46,400 nt of DNA from JAHEEL01 sp034660035 (GTDB taxonomy: Bacteria; Actinomycetota; Acidimicrobiia; Spongiisociales; UBA5794): the NCBI GenBank assembly GCA_034660035.1, contig JAYEIJ010000037.1:1-46400 (forward strand), written 5' to 3'. Positions within the stretch are counted from its first letter, which is position 1. Every line of letters begins with the position of its first letter. The notes under the pieces were generated by a model that searched no databases, had not been told where the DNA came from, and saw only the letters and a list, made by a program, of their open reading frames with translations. Positions 16,498 through 23,786 of the stretch are shown here, in pieces. The position numbers and the translations under genes are program-made.

Positions 16498-17613
16498 TCA
16501 CAGCGGGAGCGAAGCTCGGACGTCCGTTCCTGTTTCTGGAGTCGAATCGATCGAGATCTGTCCCCCGGCGCGTGTGGCGCGCTCCCTGAGGTTCGTGAGG
16601 CCGAGCCCCCACGCCACTTCCGCAGGGTCGAACCCGATCCCGTTATCGGAGATGCGGAGGACGAGCCGATCATCCCCGCCGTGGATCTCGATGGCGATCC
16701 GGTCTGCTTGCGAGTGGCGGAGTGAGTTGCTCAATGACTCACGCACGAGCTGTGTCGCATCGTCGATGACGCGCTGCGGGAGAGCATCGAGCGATCCGGT
16801 GTAGGCCACGTGCACCTCGGTGTCGTGCGGCCCCGCGAGCCTGGTCACGAGTTCACGGAGTTCCAATCGAAGCGTCCGTTGATCTCCCACTGGTGCGCCG
16901 AGGTCGAAGATGAAGCCTCTCAGAGACGTGATCGTCCGGTCGAGACTCTCGACGTCCTGCTCGAGTGCTCGCCTGATCTCGGGATCAACGACCTTGAGCG
17001 CCTGACCCTGGAGAGAGAGTCCAACGGCGAAAAGATCCTGGATGATGGCGTCGTGCAGGTCCCGGGCGATCCGTTCCCGATCCTCGGCCACCGCAAGGCT
17101 CTGGAGTCGTTGTTGGAGCCTCACAGTACGGATGGCGGTTCCGGCGATCATGGCCAACGCCTCAACGAGCGCCTCGTCCTCTTCGGTGAAGCCGCCCTCC
17201 TTGTCGGTGAGGTAGAGATTGCCGAAGAGGCTCGATCCTGCCCGAACCGGAACGCCGAGGAACGAACCCATATGCGGGTGATGTGACGGCATCCCGATCG
17301 AAGCCGGATGATCGGACGTGCGGTCGATTCGGACCGTCTTGCCCTCACTGGAGATGAGACCGAGCAGGCCGCGGCCCTGGGGAGGAGTGCCGATGGCTTC
17401 GGCAACTTCCGGGTCGAGACCTGCATGGACGAAGTCGACCAACCCGCCGTGCCGGCCGACCACGCCAAGGGCAGCATGGGGTGCACCGGTGAGATCCATC
17501 GCAATCTCAACGGTCGTTGCCAGAATCGCTTGAAGGTCCGTCTGCCCGGCCACGGCGGATGCACCCTCGACGAGGTCGCGGAGCCGGGCCGGTGTGAACT
17601 GTCTCAACACCAC
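16498..17613 (-). CDS. devS: DevS/DosS-like heme-GAF sensor histidine kinase with a single GAF domain
   Basis: Cytoplasmic NarL-type histidine kinase, 371 residues. A single GAF domain (about 20-165) is followed by HisKA_3 with the phospho-acceptor in ARDLHDAIIQDLF (His187), then an HATPase with SLSNSLRH, DNGIGFD and GLGLTNLRERA. The GAF segment HPASIGMPSHHPHM followed by GNLYLTDK aligns with mycobacterial DosS so that His112 matches the heme ligand His149 and Tyr134 the distal Tyr171. It should therefore sense O2, NO or CO. DosS has two GAF domains and about 578 residues; this one lacks the second. It starts at GTG 17613, six bases after TAGCCT, and is divergent from its likely partner regulator. 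Confidence 0.85.
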   Translation of the reverse strand: MVLRQFTPARLRDLVEGASAVAGQTDLQAILATTVEIAMDLTGAPHAALGVVGRHGGLVDFVHAGLDPEVAEAIGTPPQGRGLLGLISSEGKTVRIDRTSDHPASIGMPSHHPHMGSFLGVPVRAGSSLFGNLYLTDKEGGFTEEDEALVEALAMIAGTAIRTVRLQQRLQSLAVAEDRERIARDLHDAIIQDLFAVGLSLQGQALKVVDPEIRRALEQDVESLDRTITSLRGFIFDLGAPVGDQRTLRLELRELVTRLAGPHDTEVHVAYTGSLDALPQRVIDDATQLVRESLSNSLRHSQADRIAIEIHGGDDRLVLRISDNGIGFDPAEVAWGLGLTNLRERATRAGGQISIDSTPETGTDVRASLPL

Positions 17614-17687
17614 GGGTGAAGGCTACTCGGTCCCGGACCGGGCCATTCGACTCTCCTTGGGGACCCGAGGTGCGTTAGGTTGCGGTC
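17614..17687. promoter_or_regulatory. Divergent leaderless promoters of the devS/devR-like pair
   Basis: Minus strand: TAGCCT (17625-17620) ends six bases before the kinase GTG. Plus strand: TAGGTT (17676-17681) ends six bases before the regulator GTG 17688. Between them CGGTCC-C-GGACCG (17628-17640) is a perfect palindrome and TTGGGGAC (17657-17664) equals one half of a DosR box. Autoregulation is possible but the second half-site is missing. Confidence 0.5.
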
Positions 17688-18383
17688 GTGCCACGCAAGA
17701 AGAAACCCGCAGGTTTGCTCCGAGTCGTTCTCGTCGATGACCACGAGGTCGTTCGCCGTGGCCTCCGATCGCTCATCGATTCGTACGATGATCTCACGGT
17801 GGTCGGCGAGGCCGGCACGGCCAAGGAAGGGGTCCGGCGTGTTGGATACGACGCTCCCGACGTGGTCGTTATGGACGTTCGGCTGCCGGACGGTTCGGGT
17901 GTCGAAGCGTGCCGCGAGATCGTCGATCGGTGGCCGGACGTCGGAGTGCTCATCCTCACTTCGTTCGCCGACGAAGAAGCACTGATGTCCGCGATCATGG
18001 CCGGCGCCGCCGGCTACATCTTGAAGAGGATCGATGCTGAGGCGCTCATCGACGCCATCCGGAGAGTCGGTGCCGGCGAAACGCTGCTTGATCCGGCGAT
18101 GGCTGAGCCTCTCTTCGATCGGCTGCGCGGGCACTCCGTCGATGACCCGCTCATACGCAGGCTGTCCCCGCAGGAGCGCCGGATTCTGGATCTCATCGCC
18201 GACGGGAAGACGAATCGTCAGATCGCCGAAGAGATGTTCCTCGCGGAGAAGACGGTGAAGAACTACGTGTCGAACCTCCTCGCGAAGATGGAGATGTCGC
18301 GACGCAGTGAGGCGGCGGCATACGCCGCCCGGGCCGCAACCAGACACGAGCATCAGTACCCGCCGGAAGAGTGGACCCAGTGA
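17688..18383 (+). CDS. devR: DevR/DosR-like response regulator (NarL/LuxR family)
   Basis: 231-residue transcription factor. The receiver domain has the acidic pair Asp17-Asp18, phospho-acceptor Asp63 (VVVMDVRLPDGSG), Thr91 and Lys113. The C-terminal LuxR-type helix-turn-helix (about 165-210) contains KTNRQIAEEMFLAEKTVKNYVSNLLAKM, whose recognition helix is nearly that of mycobacterial DosR. The same DNA specificity (GGGAC...GTCCC palindrome) is therefore expected. GTG 17688 is six bases after a TANNNT box, so the transcript is probably leaderless. The divergent heme-GAF kinase is its presumed phosphodonor; a DosR-like box stands upstream of the sulfur-reductase operon at 39.7 kb. Confidence 0.9.
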   Translation: MPRKKKPAGLLRVVLVDDHEVVRRGLRSLIDSYDDLTVVGEAGTAKEGVRRVGYDAPDVVVMDVRLPDGSGVEACREIVDRWPDVGVLILTSFADEEALMSAIMAGAAGYILKRIDAEALIDAIRRVGAGETLLDPAMAEPLFDRLRGHSVDDPLIRRLSPQERRILDLIADGKTNRQIAEEMFLAEKTVKNYVSNLLAKMEMSRRSEAAAYAARAATRHEHQYPPEEWTQ

Positions 18384-18410
18384 TTCCGGTCGTCGAGTAG
18401 GGAGCATGGC

Positions 18411-19067
18411 ATGAGAGTCGTCGACGTCATGACAACAGAGGTCGAGGTGGCGCATTCGGATTGGTCGTTGAAACGGGCAGCCCGCGCGATGATCGATAGC
18501 GGTGTTTCCGGTCTCCCCGTCGTATCAGACGATGGAACCGTGGTCGGGATCATCACCGAAGCCGACTTCATCGAGGCCGAAGCCGATCGAGTGATGGGGA
18601 GGCGACGTCTCATCGACACGGTGTTCGGCGACAAGAGAACCAAGGTGCCGTCGACTGTGGGCGCCGTGATGACGAAGTCTCCGTTCGTGGTCGATCGCAA
18701 CACGATGATTTCGGAAGCGGCTCGTCTCATGACCAAGCGAAACGTGAAACGACTCCCGGTTGTCGACCCGGATGGACGCCTTGAGGGGATCGTGAGCAGG
18801 GGAGACATCCTGATCGCTTTTGCCCGGGACGACGATGTCATCGCAGATGCGGTTGAGCGCGGCGTGATCCGAAGGATCCTCATGCTCGATTCTCCCGATG
18901 TGTCCGTCAGGGTCACCGATGGTGTCGTGACTTTGACCGGGGAGGTTCCCACCCGGACCGATGCCAGACTGCTCGAGGAACTCGTCGGTCACATCGAGGG
19001 CGTCGTTCGTTGCGATAGCGATCTGAGCTGGTCGTTCGACGACGTGGCCGCCGGGCCGACGACGTAA
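18411..19067 (+). CDS. CBS-pair plus BON domain protein
   Basis: 218 residues. A pair of CBS domains (about 1-140; VSGLPVVSDDGTVVGIITEADF and KRLPVVDPDGRLEGIVSRGDIL) that usually bind adenosine nucleotides is followed by a BON domain (about 150-215; VTDGVVTLTGEVPTRTDARLL). It begins 27 bases after the DevR-like gene, with AGGGAG before the ATG, so both are likely co-transcribed. In mycobacteria a CBS-only protein, Hrp1, is one of the strongest DosR-regulon members; co-location here supports a hypoxia role, but function is unknown. Confidence 0.85.
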   Translation: MRVVDVMTTEVEVAHSDWSLKRAARAMIDSGVSGLPVVSDDGTVVGIITEADFIEAEADRVMGRRRLIDTVFGDKRTKVPSTVGAVMTKSPFVVDRNTMISEAARLMTKRNVKRLPVVDPDGRLEGIVSRGDILIAFARDDDVIADAVERGVIRRILMLDSPDVSVRVTDGVVTLTGEVPTRTDARLLEELVGHIEGVVRCDSDLSWSFDDVAAGPTT

Positions 19068-19150
19068 GCCGTAGTCCGTCGGGTGCCGGCGGGAACATTC
19101 CGGGTGCCCGCGGCGTTTCCTCGTAACCGATCGCGAGGCGGAGCGACGAT

Positions 19151-19435
19151 ATGGTGCCCGTAGCCAACGAGATGTACTTCGATGCCCAGGAACCCTGGTA
19201 CGAGGACGCTGCGTGCGCTTCGTACCCGGCCGAAGTGTTCTTCCCCCCGGGTGATGCTCCATCGGAAGCGAACGCAGCGATAGCCATCTGTGAATCGTGT
19301 CCGGTCCGAGAGGAGTGCCTTTCATATGCGCTCGAGACGGCACAGGCCGAAGGCGTCTGGGGAGGGATGGATGCCGGTGAGCGTCGCCGGCTGCGACGCC
19401 GTCGCCGAGATCGGGCGCGGCGGAGAGCCTCGTAG
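19151..19435 (+). CDS. WhiB-family iron-sulfur transcription factor
   Basis: 94 residues. Four cysteines that hold a [4Fe-4S] cluster: Cys22 in the AAC segment, then Cys47, Cys50 and Cys56 in CESCPVREEC. The family beta-turn is GVWGGMD (about 68-74), and the basic tail (ERRRLRRRRRDRARRR) binds DNA. WhiB proteins are exclusive to actinobacteria and their phages, and work with the principal sigma factor in redox or developmental control. GGAG lies near 19139. Residues alone do not tell which WhiB subclass it is. Confidence 0.93.
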   Translation: MVPVANEMYFDAQEPWYEDAACASYPAEVFFPPGDAPSEANAAIAICESCPVREECLSYALETAQAEGVWGGMDAGERRRLRRRRRDRARRRAS

Positions 19436-19481
19436 CGGCCACCCGGGGGATCGGATGGGGCCGGCGACTACGATTCCCGGC

Positions 19482-20252
19482 ATGAAGACCAAGAAGTACG
19501 AAAAGCGACTGGCCGAACTCGAGGTCGAACTCGCGAAGTTGCAGGCCTGGATCAAGGCACAGGGTCTCCGGGTCATCGTCATCTTCGAAGGCAGAGACGC
19601 CGCGGGCAAGGGTGGAACGATCAAGACGATCACCCGGCGCCTGAATCCCAGAATCGTGAGAACGGTCGCGCTTCCCGTCCCCACCGATCGAGAGAAGTCG
19701 CAGTGGTATCTGCAGCGATATGTCGCGCATCTCCCTGCTGCCGGGGAGATGGTCCTCTTTGATCGGTCCTGGTACAACCGGCTGAACGTGGAGCGGGTCA
19801 TGGGGTTCTGCACGGATGACCAGTACGAGCAGTTCCTCAAGCTCTGCCCGGGGTTCGAGCAGGAGATCACCGACGATGGGATCCTCCTCATCAAGTACTG
19901 GCTCCACACGAGCGACGATGAACAGGAGCGTCGATTCCAGGCTCGGAACACCGATCCGAAGAAGCGGTGGAAGCTCAGCCCGATGGATCTGACGGCGCGG
20001 TCCCGCTGGGTCGACTACTCGCGCGCCCGTGATGTGACATTCGAGCGCACGAGCACGGTGTGGGCACCCTGGCATCTGGCAGACCTCGAGAACAAGAAGG
20101 CCGGCCGCCTCAACGTCATCAGCCACCTTCTCGATCAGATCCCCTACGAGGATCTGACGCCCGACCCGCTGGACCTTCCTGACCGGCAGGCGGTCGGTGA
20201 CTACAAGGAGCCCGACTGGGCCCCGCTGGAGATCCCGAGAATCTTCGAGTAG
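19482..20252 (+). CDS. ppk2: Polyphosphate kinase 2 (PPK2)
   Basis: Cytoplasmic kinase moving phosphate between polyphosphate and nucleoside phosphates. 256 residues. Walker A is EGRDAAGKGGTIK (36-48); Walker B/lid motif is LFDRSWYNR. The KYWLHTSDDEQERRFQAR segment is typical of single-domain PPK2, most like class I (NDP-phosphorylating). Start is uncertain: ATG 19482 gives the usual family N-terminus, while in-frame ATG 19455 has a better ribosome site (GGGGGA) and would add nine residues. A hairpin follows the stop. Confidence 0.9.
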   Translation: MKTKKYEKRLAELEVELAKLQAWIKAQGLRVIVIFEGRDAAGKGGTIKTITRRLNPRIVRTVALPVPTDREKSQWYLQRYVAHLPAAGEMVLFDRSWYNRLNVERVMGFCTDDQYEQFLKLCPGFEQEITDDGILLIKYWLHTSDDEQERRFQARNTDPKKRWKLSPMDLTARSRWVDYSRARDVTFERTSTVWAPWHLADLENKKAGRLNVISHLLDQIPYEDLTPDPLDLPDRQAVGDYKEPDWAPLEIPRIFE

Positions 20253-20277
20253 GGAGCCAGGCGCAGGCGACCGGAGG

Positions 20278-20297
20278 ACGACTCTTCGGAGAGTCGT
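20278..20297 (+). terminator. Hairpin after PPK2
   Basis: ACGACTCT (20278-20285) and AGAGTCGT (20290-20297) form a perfect 8-bp stem with a TCGG loop, 26 bases after the PPK2 stop. There is no U-tract, and its right arm touches the next gene's -35 box. Confidence 0.4.
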
Positions 20298-20324
20298 TGC
20301 ACAAACAGCGGGCGGCCATACACT
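20297..20324 (+). promoter_or_regulatory. Promoter of the VanW-family gene
   Basis: TTGCAC (20297-20302) and TACACT (20319-20324) with a 16-base spacer. Transcription would begin near 20331, giving a leader of about 25 bases to the GTG start at 20356. Confidence 0.4.
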
Positions 20325-20355
20325 TGCGCCATACGTTGACCAAACGGGGGCCGTC

Positions 20356-22017
20356 GTGCGCCGCATCCTGATCTCGATAGCGATCGCTGTGCCGATCGTG
20401 GTCGTGCTGATCGTTGCCGGTGTCTACGCGTACGAAGAAGTTCTGCATCCCGACCGCGTCGGACGAAATATCGCTGCTGCCGATGTCGATCTCTCCGGGC
20501 TTTCGACCGAGGAAGCCGTCGCCGCGATTGCCGACTACGAAGCGCGATTGGTCGCGGCCCCGGCGCCGTTCCTCGTCGACGGTGAAGATGTTGTGCTCGA
20601 TCCTGCAGACGCGGGCCTCGCAGTCGACGAGCAGGCCGTGGTCGATGACGCATTGAGGCAACGACGTCGCGGCGGATTCTTCCTTGACGTCCGTGGTTGG
20701 TTCGAGTCATGGTGGTCACCCGTCGTGATCGCGATCCCGACCACCGTTGACGAAGAGATGATCGAAGTTGTGCTCTTCGATTGGGACCGATCCGTAGTCG
20801 ATCAACCCGCGTACGAAGGAGCCGTGCTGGTAGAGAACACGGTTGCCGTACCGGAGTACCCGCGTCCGGGTGCCCTGCTCGATCGTCCGCCGGCGTTCGC
20901 CACCATTTCCGCGTCGCTTGCCACGTTCGACCGGCTTCCGATGGTTCTTCCGTTGACAGAGCTTGCCCCGATCATCACCAAGGGAGACGTCGACGATGCC
21001 GTCGCACGTGCCAACGATCTCATCGGGGATCCGGTGCTCTTGTGGAGGGAAGGCTTCGCAGGACGCCTGGCGTTCACGAGATCCGGCCTCGCATCCGCGT
21101 TGCGAAGTGAACTCGTTGTGAACTCGCCGCCGGCCTTCGTCGTCGAACTCGACGAAGAGGTGCTTCGCGAGATCGCGGAACGGCACGTGGAGCGGTTTGT
21201 CAGCGAGCCTATCGATGCCTCGTTCACCTTCGACAAGGACACCCAGGCGATCGTGATCATTCCGTCCGTAGATGGTGTTGTCGTCGACGTGGACGCCGTT
21301 CCCGGTGTTGTCGTCGATGCGGCACTCGATACCGGATCGGCGCGAATGCCGACGATGGTCGGCGCCACGCCGGAACTCACCACGGAGATGGCCGAGGCCA
21401 TGGGACCGTTCGGTGAGGTCTCCACATTCACTACCTACCACCCCTGCTGCCAGAGCCGGGTCACCAACATCCAACTCCTTGCCGACGCGATCGACGGATC
21501 GATCGTCATGCCCGGAGACACCTTCTCGGTCAACGACACCGCAGGGAAGAGGACGCTCGAAAAGGGGTACAAGCGTGCCGGAGCGATCATCAACGGCGAG
21601 TTGTCGTGCTGCGACAGCCCCATCAACATCGGCGGGGGTACCAGTCAGTTCGCGACAACGTTCTACAACGCCATCTTCTTCGGATGCTACGAGGACGTCG
21701 AGCACAGGCCGCACAGTATGTATTTCAGCCGGTACCCGTACATCAGAGAGGCAACGCTCGGGTTCCCTTCGCCGGATGTGAAGTTCCGCAACGACTCCGA
21801 CGCCCCCGTGTTCATCGATACGTCGCATACCGGGGGGTCCATCACCGTGACCTTCTACGGCAACAACGGCGGCCGCACGTGTACGTCGGAGCGCTCAGGC
21901 AACACCGTGACGCGCGTGATGACCCATCCCGATGACACGGTTACGACCGAGTCGTGGAGTTGGACCTACAAGCCGATCAAGAAGGCGGAACCAGCGACCA
22001 CCACGACGGAGGGCTGA
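20356..22017 (+). CDS. VanW-family protein with peptidoglycan-binding-like N-terminal region
   Basis: 553-residue membrane-anchored exported protein. A helix near the N-terminus (ILISIAIAVPIVVVLIVAGVYAY) anchors it. Two repeats related to the putative peptidoglycan-binding domain found with VanW follow (about 40-330). The VanW domain is at about 350-500, with the family signature FSVNDTAGKRTLEKGYKRA and IGGGTSQFATTFYNA. Cysteines in YHPCCQSR and ELSCCDSP may pair outside the cell. GTG 20356 is chosen because the membrane helix follows directly. VanW-type proteins accompany glycopeptide resistance in some bacteria, but this broad family has no proven activity; a cell-wall role is inferred. Confidence 0.85.
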   Translation: MRRILISIAIAVPIVVVLIVAGVYAYEEVLHPDRVGRNIAAADVDLSGLSTEEAVAAIADYEARLVAAPAPFLVDGEDVVLDPADAGLAVDEQAVVDDALRQRRRGGFFLDVRGWFESWWSPVVIAIPTTVDEEMIEVVLFDWDRSVVDQPAYEGAVLVENTVAVPEYPRPGALLDRPPAFATISASLATFDRLPMVLPLTELAPIITKGDVDDAVARANDLIGDPVLLWREGFAGRLAFTRSGLASALRSELVVNSPPAFVVELDEEVLREIAERHVERFVSEPIDASFTFDKDTQAIVIIPSVDGVVVDVDAVPGVVVDAALDTGSARMPTMVGATPELTTEMAEAMGPFGEVSTFTTYHPCCQSRVTNIQLLADAIDGSIVMPGDTFSVNDTAGKRTLEKGYKRAGAIINGELSCCDSPINIGGGTSQFATTFYNAIFFGCYEDVEHRPHSMYFSRYPYIREATLGFPSPDVKFRNDSDAPVFIDTSHTGGSITVTFYGNNGGRTCTSERSGNTVTRVMTHPDDTVTTESWSWTYKPIKKAEPATTTTEG

Positions 22018-22055
22018 GTCCCTGTGCTCCCCGGCGGAGATCGATGTCAATCTGT

Positions 22056-22083
22056 GGGCGATGGGCGATGGGCGATGGGCGAT
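22056..22083 (+). repeat. Heptamer array (GGGCGAT)x4
   Basis: Four exact copies of GGGCGAT followed by one decayed copy (GAGCGAG, 22084-22090), just downstream of the VanW-family gene. Confidence 0.9.
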
Positions 22084-22101
22084 GAGCGAGGGAACAGTCT
22101 T

Positions 22102-22150
22102 CACAGCTCACAGCTCACAGCTCACAGCTCACGGCTCACGGCTCACAGCT
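22102..22150 (+). repeat. Heptamer array (CACRGCT)x7
   Basis: Seven consecutive units: four CACAGCT, two CACGGCT, one CACAGCT. It lies 19 bases after the GGGCGAT array and 12 bases before the end of the convergent cyclophilin gene. The substitution occurs in two adjacent units, which suggests duplication after mutation. Confidence 0.95.
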
Positions 22151-22162
22151 CTTCTTCCTGCG

Positions 22163-22675
22163 CTACTCGCTCTCCGCGATCGCGATCCCGTTGATCTTCA
22201 CCGGGTCGTGCGGGCGATCCTGGGCCCCGGTCTGGGCTTCAGCGATCGTGTCCACGACATCCATGCCGGACGTGACTTCGCCGAAGATCGTGTAGGCGTT
22301 GGGTAGACCGACGTTGTCATGGCAGATGAAGAACTGTGAACCGTTCGTGTTCGGACCGGCGTTCGCCATTGCCACGGTGCCGCGCTGGTACTTCGTCCTG
22401 TCGTGGAACTCATCACGGAAGCGGTATCCCGGCCCGCCGGTGCCTGTACCGGTCGGATCGCCGCCCTGGACCATGAATCCGGAGATCGTCCGGTGGAAGA
22501 TCACATCGTCGTAGAAGCCTTCGCGGGCGAGGAAAACGAAGTTGTTCACGGTCTGCGGCGCGTCCGCGGCGTAGAACTCGATCACGATCTCACCGGCACT
22601 CGTGTCGATCGTGGCGGTGTAGGTCTTCGAGAGGTCGATCGACATCTCGGGCGGAGTGTTGTATTGGGCGGCCAT
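22163..22675 (-). CDS. Peptidyl-prolyl cis-trans isomerase, cyclophilin type
   Basis: 170-residue cytoplasmic cyclophilin that speeds proline isomerisation during folding. Core motifs are VIFHRTISGFMVQGGDPTGTG, with the catalytic Arg, and MANAGPNTNGSQFFI. The tryptophan typical of eukaryotic cyclosporin-binding cyclophilins is absent, as in many bacterial forms. No signal peptide. An AGGAG ribosome site lies seven bases before the ATG. It converges on the VanW-family gene across the heptamer arrays. Confidence 0.93.
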   Translation of the reverse strand: MAAQYNTPPEMSIDLSKTYTATIDTSAGEIVIEFYAADAPQTVNNFVFLAREGFYDDVIFHRTISGFMVQGGDPTGTGTGGPGYRFRDEFHDRTKYQRGTVAMANAGPNTNGSQFFICHDNVGLPNAYTIFGEVTSGMDVVDTIAEAQTGAQDRPHDPVKINGIAIAESE

Positions 22676-22724
22676 CAGGAACTCCTACTGTTGGGGCAGT
22701 GAGGACCGCACCCTAGGTCCTCTA

Positions 22725-22768
22725 CGTTCTTGCGTAACTATCGGAAGCCCGCCTCCACTATCTACGCA
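22725..22768. repeat. 44-bp direct repeat, copy 1 (decayed hairpin)
   Basis: Identical over 44 bases to 23736-23779. CGTTCTTGCGTA (22725-22736) forms a 10/12 inverted match with 22763-22774. It covers the stop codon (22762-22764) of the AbiEi/DUF559 gene, so one copy lies at each end of that gene. Confidence 0.9.
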
Positions 22769-23679
22769 GGAATGGAAAGGGCTGCTTGAACCTCTGCGGC
22801 CACCTCTCTCGGACGGTTGACCAGATCCCACCATGTGTAGCGCAGCACACGCCACCCGAGCAACTCGAGCTGGTTCTGCTTGCGACGGTCATAGCGGAAA
22901 GTGAGCCGATCCATGTGGAATCCCTCACTGTCCAACTCGACGGCGAGATGGGACTCTGGATAGGCGAAGTCCGGACGAGATACGAAAGTACCGCTCGGAT
23001 TGTGAACTTCGTGCTGGGCGATACCGATAGGCACCGCCCATCGATCGAGCACTGCACGGTACAAATCCTCGAGATCGCTCGCCGTGGCGCCGTCCCATTG
23101 ACGTCGTGCCTCAAGCAGTGGCCGGATGACGCCAACTCCCCGTCGCCCCCGACGAGCCACCCTCACCACGAACCGCTCGACCCCGGACAGCGTGACCGAG
23201 TTCGCCGCGACTCCCGCCTCCAGAGCGCGTTCAACTCGCTGAGGTGCGACGGCGCCAAGGTCCACGATCGTTCGTGTTGCCGTCGTGGTTGGGATGCCCG
23301 AGATGGTCACGATGTCGCTGTCGAGCAGATCGAGAGACTCGTGGAGTCGGAAGTCAGGTCGGTGACGTCGATTCCAACGGCGTGTGACGACGTGAATCCG
23401 CGGACCGGCTCCTTTGAGCATTCCCCAGAGGAATGCTGCAGACAGATGCGAGGCGGCCGCCGGTGAACCAACGGACAAGACGGCGGCCATCGTTGCTCGT
23501 TGCCACGTATTGGGAGTTCCGGCGAACGCGAACACGGTGGGGTACAGGCGCTCGTACACGCCTCGCAGTTCGCGGTCTTCAATGCCGCGCCGTGTGAGGC
23601 CGGACGCCTCGGCTTGCTCAATCGTGAACACGCTATGTTGTCTGGAGGCGGTTGCGCTGAGTTCGTGATCCTTCGGCAT
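22762..23679 (-). CDS. AbiEi-like N-terminal / DUF559 endonuclease-like C-terminal protein
   Basis: 305 residues. The N-terminus (about 10-60; FTIEQAEASGLTRRGIEDRELRG) is a winged-helix region like the AbiEi antitoxin domain. The C-terminus (about 200-300) resembles DUF559, a Vsr-like restriction-endonuclease fold: RPDFAYPESHLAVELDSEG supplies Asp237 and Glu249 of a PD-(D/E)xK-type site, followed by DRRKQNQLELLGWRVLRYTW. Such fusions are common and often scattered in actinobacteria, with unproven function; a DNA-acting defence or regulatory role is plausible. It lies exactly between two 44-bp repeats, which suggests it arrived as a unit. No AbiEii toxin partner is adjacent. Confidence 0.78.
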   Translation of the reverse strand: MPKDHELSATASRQHSVFTIEQAEASGLTRRGIEDRELRGVYERLYPTVFAFAGTPNTWQRATMAAVLSVGSPAAASHLSAAFLWGMLKGAGPRIHVVTRRWNRRHRPDFRLHESLDLLDSDIVTISGIPTTTATRTIVDLGAVAPQRVERALEAGVAANSVTLSGVERFVVRVARRGRRGVGVIRPLLEARRQWDGATASDLEDLYRAVLDRWAVPIGIAQHEVHNPSGTFVSRPDFAYPESHLAVELDSEGFHMDRLTFRYDRRKQNQLELLGWRVLRYTWWDLVNRPREVAAEVQAALSIPA

Positions 23680-23735
23680 CCCATCGAAAATGCCACAACG
23701 AAGCCTCGATGGGAACCCCTTTGATCGCCCACTTC

Positions 23736-23785
23736 CGTTCTTGCGTAACTATCGGAAGCCCGCCTCCACTATCTACGCAAGAACG
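23736..23785. repeat. 44-bp direct repeat, copy 2 (intact 12-bp hairpin)
   Basis: The repeat is 23736-23779. With six further bases its ends are perfect inverted arms CGTTCTTGCGTA (23736-23747) and TACGCAAGAACG (23774-23785) around a 26-base centre. It ends one base before the helicase stop codon. Confidence 0.9.
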
Positions 23786-23786
23786 A

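Noticed and set aside
17628..17664. DosR box in the devS/devR intergenic region
   Set aside because: TTGGGGAC is only a half-site and CGGTCCCGGACCG lacks the right spacing, so autoregulation is not claimed.
18525..20366. Long minus-strand frame across the CBS-BON, WhiB and PPK2 genes
   Set aside because: Three well-recognised genes occupy the plus strand; the antisense product matches nothing recognisable.
22725..23785. The 44-bp repeats as integron attC sites
   Set aside because: The ends read GTTCTTG and CAAGAAC, not the GTTRRRY and RYYYAAC cores, and no integrase is in the window.
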